Below, piece after piece: positions 7,263-9,808 of a DNA stretch of 9,808 nt. The first letter of the stretch is position 1. Each line of letters opens with the position of its first letter. Origin of the DNA: Nitrososphaerales archaeon (GTDB taxonomy: Archaea > Thermoproteota > Nitrososphaeria > Nitrososphaerales > Gagatemarchaeaceae); contig JASHUK010000093.1 in NCBI GenBank assembly GCA_030040055.1, positions 1-9,808 on the forward strand, read 5' to 3'. The notes below the pieces were generated by a model. That model had not been told where the DNA came from. It saw only the letters and a list, made by a program, of their open reading frames with translations, and did not search any database. The position numbers and the translations under genes are program-made.

Positions 7263-7454
7263 CATTCCGGGGCCGCGCGTCCCCTGTTGGCCCTTCGACT
7301 CGTCTCTCAAGAGACGGAACAGTCTGTATTTGTCAGCCTCGCCGGCGGAGAGCTTGTAGCCGCAGGTCTTGCAGTCTACTCCCCCCTCTGTCTCCCTGAG
7401 CGAAAACCAGCCGCACTTCGGACACTTCATGCGTTCTTCCTGAGCGCTCCCCAC
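7257..7454 (-). CDS. Small zinc-ribbon protein
   Basis: The 65-residue protein has two cysteine pairs, CPKC at residues 11-14 and CKTC at 28-31, separated by 13 residues and each followed by Gly: a classic zinc ribbon. The rest is charged and probably helical (GEADKYRLFRLLRDESKG). Such mini-proteins are common in archaea and often bind nucleic acid or protein partners; nothing here indicates which. Two starts are possible. GTG 7454 has a TATA box centred about 27 bases upstream, so a leaderless transcript would start on it. ATG 7430 has a weak AGGAAG ribosome site before it, and its product would begin MKCPKCG. The gene is followed on the same strand by the two-helix membrane protein. Confidence 0.75.
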   Translation of the reverse strand: MGSAQEERMKCPKCGWFSLRETEGGVDCKTCGYKLSAGEADKYRLFRLLRDESKGQQGTRGPGMV

Positions 7455-7477
7455 GCCCCCTGCGTTTCACGCGAGCG

Positions 7478-7485
7478 CTATAAGG
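7478..7485 (-). promoter_or_regulatory. TATA box of the zinc-ribbon gene
   Basis: On the minus strand CCTTATAG sits in GC-rich surroundings, centred about 27 bases before GTG 7454. This spacing fits archaeal TATA/TBP promoters and supports the GTG start. Confidence 0.5.
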
Positions 7486-7672
7486 ATGGAGCGCGCCGGG
7501 AGACCCGAGCCAGACCACTCGCCGATCAAGTCCGGCCTGCTAGCCTCGAGTTCCACGCAGGCCTCTTGAGGCGGTGGCACCCCGGCTCTGACTGACATCG
7601 CTTTGCACCAGTGCTCGTCCGGGGGGCGTCAAGAAATTTTGCTCAAAGTGGCATGCCGATTAGAGCCTTCGG
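7486..7672 (+). other. Intergenic stretch with nested inverted repeats; no convincing gene
   Basis: This divergent gap between the zinc-ribbon and cdvB-like genes has no convincing reading frame. It holds GGCCTGC (7534-7540) and GCAGGCC (7557-7563), a perfect 7-bp stem with a 16-base loop; GCCTC TT GAGGC (7561-7572), overlapping that stem so the two cannot form together; and an outer pair GCCGGG (7495-7500) with CCCGGC (7581-7586). An A/T-rich patch, AAGAAATTTT, lies at 7631-7640. The outer stem resembles a tRNA acceptor, but no T-loop or D-arm fits. It may encode a structured RNA or simply reflect GC-rich chance pairing. The strand is arbitrary. Confidence 0.35.
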
Positions 7673-7682
7673 GATATAGGAA
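7673..7682 (+). promoter_or_regulatory. Putative TATA box of the cdvB-like gene
   Basis: GATATAGGAA ends 24 bases before ATG 7706 and is centred 28-29 bases from it. No properly spaced ribosome binding site exists (GGTGG is only one base from the ATG), so leaderless translation is likely. Confidence 0.45.
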
Positions 7683-7705
7683 ATTCGGGCCAGTCTGCCG
7701 GTGGC

Positions 7706-8356
7706 ATGGGGTTCGCCGAGCGCTGGGAGGAAGGGGAGAAGGGTCCCGGGATATTGAGGAGGCTCAGGACGTCTGTACGACCGCCCGCCCCGCTGAAGAC
7801 TCAGATAGAGCAGGCAAACAGGCAAGTCCGCGTGCTGCTTTCTGAACTCGACAACACGATACAGAGGATAAGGCAGCGCGACTCCACCGTCTTCAAGGCA
7901 GTCGTCTCGAATCTTGCGAAGCACGACTCGCAACGAGCGGCCATCTACGCGAATGAGCTGACCGAAATAAGAAAGGTGGGCAAGATTGTGACTTCGGCGC
8001 AACTGGCGCTTGAGCAGATATCGCTGAGGCTGGGTACCATAACTGACATGGGCGAGATAGCGAACACCCTCGCCCCGGCCGTCTCGGTGATGAGGTCCGT
8101 CAAGGAGGGCCTCGCGGTCGCCATGCCCGACGCCGACAGAGAGATAGGCGAGCTCTCCGGGCTTCTCAGCAGCGTCCTGATAGACGCAAGCTCGTCCGGC
8201 GGACTTTCACTGGACTTCGAGGCTGCCAACGACGACGCGCGCAGGGTCCTGGACGAGGCGGCCGCGGTGGCCGAACAGCGCATGAAGGAGAGCTTCCCCG
8301 AGATACCCGCGGGCGCCCTTTCATATCCTGACAGAGAGGAGGGGCTGTCTGAGTGA
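7706..8356 (+). CDS. cdvB: CdvB-like ESCRT-III (Snf7-family) protein
   Basis: The 216-residue, highly charged, helical protein matches archaeal ESCRT-III homologues, which polymerise on membranes during cell division or vesicle formation and are remodelled by the CdvC (Vps4-like) ATPase. A basic N-terminal segment (ILRRLRTSVRPPAPL, 16-30) precedes a long helical hairpin at about 31-112 (EQANRQVRVLLSELDNTIQRIRQRDS, then AIYANELTEIRKVGKIVTSAQLALEQI). Shorter helices follow: 113-140 (MGEIANTLAPAVSVMRSVKEGL), 143-160 and 171-195. The C-terminus (EQRMKESFPEIPAGALSYP) is proline-bearing and could be a weak CdvC-interaction motif. There is no room for the C-terminal winged helix by which Sulfolobus CdvB binds CdvA, so this is a short paralogue. 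No cdvA or cdvC gene is adjacent. The next gene on the strand is a surface CAP protein with its own promoter. Confidence 0.82.
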   Translation: MGFAERWEEGEKGPGILRRLRTSVRPPAPLKTQIEQANRQVRVLLSELDNTIQRIRQRDSTVFKAVVSNLAKHDSQRAAIYANELTEIRKVGKIVTSAQLALEQISLRLGTITDMGEIANTLAPAVSVMRSVKEGLAVAMPDADREIGELSGLLSSVLIDASSSGGLSLDFEAANDDARRVLDEAAAVAEQRMKESFPEIPAGALSYPDREEGLSE

Positions 8357-8366
8357 CCACGCCTTC

Positions 8367-8392
8367 CCTGCGGTCTGAGGGCAGGCCTCTTG
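8367..8392 (+). repeat. Hairpin CCTGC/GCAGG followed by CCTCTTG, downstream of the cdvB-like gene
   Basis: CCTGC (8367-8371) can pair with GCAGG (8381-8385) around a 9-base loop. The 12-mer GCAGGCCTCTTG at 8381-8392 is repeated exactly at 7557-7568, also as the 3' arm of a CCTGC/GCAGG hairpin upstream of the gene. It could be a processing or termination site; a chance 12-base match is possible in this much sequence. Confidence 0.3.
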
Positions 8393-8447
8393 CTAGGACT
8401 CGGACCACCCGTTCCACGGGTTAGAACGGCCCTTCTATCTGGTTGGC

Positions 8448-8455
8448 TTATTATC
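8448..8455 (+). promoter_or_regulatory. Putative TATA box of the CAP-domain protein gene
   Basis: TTATTATC is the most A/T-rich octamer in the gap after the cdvB-like gene. It is centred about 28 bases before the in-frame TTG at 8480, which makes that codon the likely leaderless start. Confidence 0.45.
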
Positions 8456-8479
8456 GAGGCGCTGCCCAGAATTGCCGGT

Positions 8480-9616
8480 TTGAAAATATCAGGCGTCAGG
8501 GGAGCTGACCCTGCAACCGACTCGGACGGGGGCTCCGCCGACACAAAAGGCGGGGGGCACGCGGGTGCCGTTGCGCTGATCCTGGCGGCTATAGTCCTAG
8601 GAGCCACTTTTCTGCTCCTGTCGCCGTACGCGCAGGGGCTGGCGAGCGGCCAGTCGAGCATAGTGTCATGGTTCGACGCCGTCCTGGGAGGAAGGAACGA
8701 AACGGCATCAAACCTGAGCTGGACCAAGAACCTGTCGCTCTACTCTCCCTTGATCGAGAACGGTTCGGCTCTGGTGACCTATCCTGGTGACTATCCGGCC
8801 CTCTCGACCTATGCCCTGAACCTAATCAACCAGGACAGGGCGACGTCTGACCTGGCCGCCGTCGCATACGCCTCGCTCGACGTCGGCCAACAGCACGCCG
8901 ACTCCATGCTGCGCTACGGGTACTTCAGCCACTGGGACACCCAGGGGTTCAAGCCATACATGAGGTATACCCTGCTGGGAGGGACTGGGGCGGTGGAGGA
9001 GAACGTCGCCTACATCTCCTATCCCGGCACGCACTTCTCGTCGACCGGGGCCGTCGAGGCCGGCATCAAGGCACTCGAGTACGACATGATGTACAACGAC
9101 AGCGTCTGCTGCGACAACGGCCACAGGGCCAACATACTGAACCCGACCCACACGAGCGTAGCCATCGGCGTCGCATACAACGCAACCACGCTGTACTTCG
9201 TCGAGGACTTCGAGAGCTACTACGTCAACATGACCTTCAACGTCTCCAGCAGCTACGCGGTTTCGATGACCGGCACGCCAGTCGCCCAGGTAACGTCTCC
9301 GACGGAAATCCTGGTCACCTACGACCCTCCGCCGACGGCAGAGACTCCCTACCAGCTGAACAACGGACCGAACGACTACAGCCCGGGGAACGTCACGGGC
9401 GGCGTGCTCCCGCCGTGCAGCATATTCTGCTCCTCGTTCGGCGAAGGAATCACAGTGTACGCTTCGAAGTGGGTCTTTTCGCAAACCCAAGTTGACATAG
9501 TCTTCCAGCTCTCCGACTTCGTAGAGAAGTACGGGACGGGCGTGTACACCGTCTATCTGCTCATCGGGCCGGACACGAGTTCAGCGATAACGTCAATATC
9601 CGTCTTCGTCAAGTAG
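8480..9616 (+). CDS. Membrane-anchored CAP-domain (SCP/PR1) surface protein
   Basis: The 378-residue protein has a polar cytoplasmic N-terminus, one membrane helix at 28-49 (AGAVALILAAIVLGATFLLL) and a large exterior part. Residues about 103-245 form a CAP domain. The usual cavity residues are visible: His151 (YFSHWDTQG), Glu173/174 (VEENVAY), His215 (NGHRANIL) and Glu242 (YFVEDF). After it comes an uncharacterised, probably beta-rich domain (about 250-378). Nine N-x-S/T sequons are spread over the exterior part, as expected for an N-glycosylated archaeal cell-surface protein. Cys210-Cys211 lie in a CAP loop and Cys313/Cys317 in the second domain, all likely outside and able to form disulfides. 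The frame is open back to 8390, but the TATA-like box at 8448-8455 lies inside that longer version and points to TTG 8480. The biochemical role of archaeal CAP proteins is unknown. Confidence 0.82.
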   Translation: MKISGVRGADPATDSDGGSADTKGGGHAGAVALILAAIVLGATFLLLSPYAQGLASGQSSIVSWFDAVLGGRNETASNLSWTKNLSLYSPLIENGSALVTYPGDYPALSTYALNLINQDRATSDLAAVAYASLDVGQQHADSMLRYGYFSHWDTQGFKPYMRYTLLGGTGAVEENVAYISYPGTHFSSTGAVEAGIKALEYDMMYNDSVCCDNGHRANILNPTHTSVAIGVAYNATTLYFVEDFESYYVNMTFNVSSSYAVSMTGTPVAQVTSPTEILVTYDPPPTAETPYQLNNGPNDYSPGNVTGGVLPPCSIFCSSFGEGITVYASKWVFSQTQVDIVFQLSDFVEKYGTGVYTVYLLIGPDTSSAITSISVFVK

Positions 9617-9621
9617 GGCCG

Positions 9622-9808
9622 TCACATCTCGCCACGTATGGACTCCGCCGTCTCTCTCATCTCCGACTCGGAGAACCGCTTCCTCTCCCCCCGCCCTTCC
9701 TTGCGCTCCAGACTCACGGGGATCACGTGGACGTGCACATGCGCCACGACCTGGTTGGCCGCCTCGCCGTTGTTTTGGACGAACCTGAACCCGTCGGCGC
9801 CCATCGCA
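9622..9808 (-). CDS. HIT-family (histidine triad) protein, C-terminal part
   Basis: The visible part is about 62 residues and runs off the right edge. GADGFRFVQNNGEAANQ followed by HVHVHVIP is the signature of HIT nucleotide hydrolases and transferases, where the middle His of the triad attacks the alpha-phosphate of substrates such as AMP-lysine or dinucleoside polyphosphates. The Asn-Gly before it and the triad histidines are intact. The tail is strongly charged (LERKEGRGERKRFSESEM). The ATG at 9804 is probably internal, because the motif normally lies near the C-terminus of a 110-150-residue protein and the frame stays open to the edge. Its stop is five bases from that of the convergent CAP-domain gene. 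The subtype (Hint, Fhit-like or other) cannot be told. Confidence 0.88.
   Translation of the reverse strand, partial: AMGADGFRFVQNNGEAANQVVAHVHVHVIPVSLERKEGRGERKRFSESEMRETAESIRGEM

Noticed and set aside
7486..7569. 27-codon plus-strand frame beginning MERAGRPEP
   Set aside because: It has no ribosome binding site, no TATA box at the right distance and no recognisable motif. It overlaps the inverted repeats.
7495..7586. tRNA-like outer stem GCCGGG/CCCGGC
   Set aside because: On neither strand is there a GGTTCNANNCC T-arm, a pairing D-arm or an anticodon arm at the right distances.
7158..7595. 145-codon plus-strand open frame
   Set aside because: It is antisense to the zinc-ribbon and two-helix genes, whose motifs and promoters are convincing. 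Its own translation shows no domain or coherent composition.
7603..7845. 80-codon plus-strand frame across the start of the cdvB-like gene
   Set aside because: It overlaps the well-supported CdvB-like frame, has no promoter of its own and shows no recognisable sequence.
8390..8479. Longer N-terminus of the CAP protein starting at 8390
   Set aside because: The TATA-like box for the gene lies inside this stretch, and the start at TTG 8480 gives a normal single-anchor topology.
1..9808. CRISPR arrays, transposases, att sites or phage genes
   Set aside because: I saw no regularly spaced repeats, terminal inverted repeats, integrase or transposase motifs, and gene composition is even throughout. 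The window looks like an ordinary chromosome rather than a mobile element.

Overview
The window reads as an archaeal chromosome segment with high GC, frequent AGG/AGA and ATA codons, and short intergenic gaps carrying TATA-like boxes about 26-29 bases before start codons. The best lineage marker is a CdvB/ESCRT-III-like protein. Together with a DinB/Dpo4-type polymerase, a stand-alone LigD-type 3'-phosphoesterase and small zinc-ribbon and two-helix membrane proteins, it points to the TACK archaea, most likely a heterotrophic member of the Thaumarchaeota/Nitrososphaeria or a relative. That assignment is inference; no rRNA gene is present to confirm it.

Bases 1-4626 (plus strand) hold a dense run of genes. 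The 3' part of a Y-family DNA polymerase gene enters from the left edge. It is followed without a gap by hyuA and hyuB, the two subunits of an ATP-dependent hydantoinase/oxoprolinase-type lactam hydrolase. The hyuA ribosome binding site overlaps the polymerase stop codon, and hyuA and hyuB overlap by ATGA. Converging on hyuB from the right is a monomeric sarcosine-oxidase-like flavoenzyme that keeps the covalent-FAD cysteine and the other recognised active-site residues. HyuAB plus this oxidase would supply two of the three steps from N-methylhydantoin to glycine (the creatinine/sarcosine route). The middle enzyme, N-carbamoylsarcosine amidohydrolase, is not in the window.

Bases 5881-7454 hold small genes: a LigD-type 3'-phosphoesterase and a six-helix protein resembling the substrate-binding subunit of ECF vitamin transporters (both plus), then a two-helix membrane protein and a zinc-ribbon protein (both minus). 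The two-helix protein has no ATG, GTG or TTG start; a TATA-like box places transcription start at an ACG codon.

Bases 7486-7705 carry no convincing gene but contain several inverted repeats. Then come the CdvB-like protein and a membrane-anchored, sequon-rich CAP-domain (SCP/PR1) surface protein (both plus). At the right edge is the C-terminal part of a HIT-family protein (minus). Several genes appear to be transcribed leaderlessly with GTG, TTG or possibly ACG first codons, so start codons chosen only by the longest open frame would be wrong for at least three of them.
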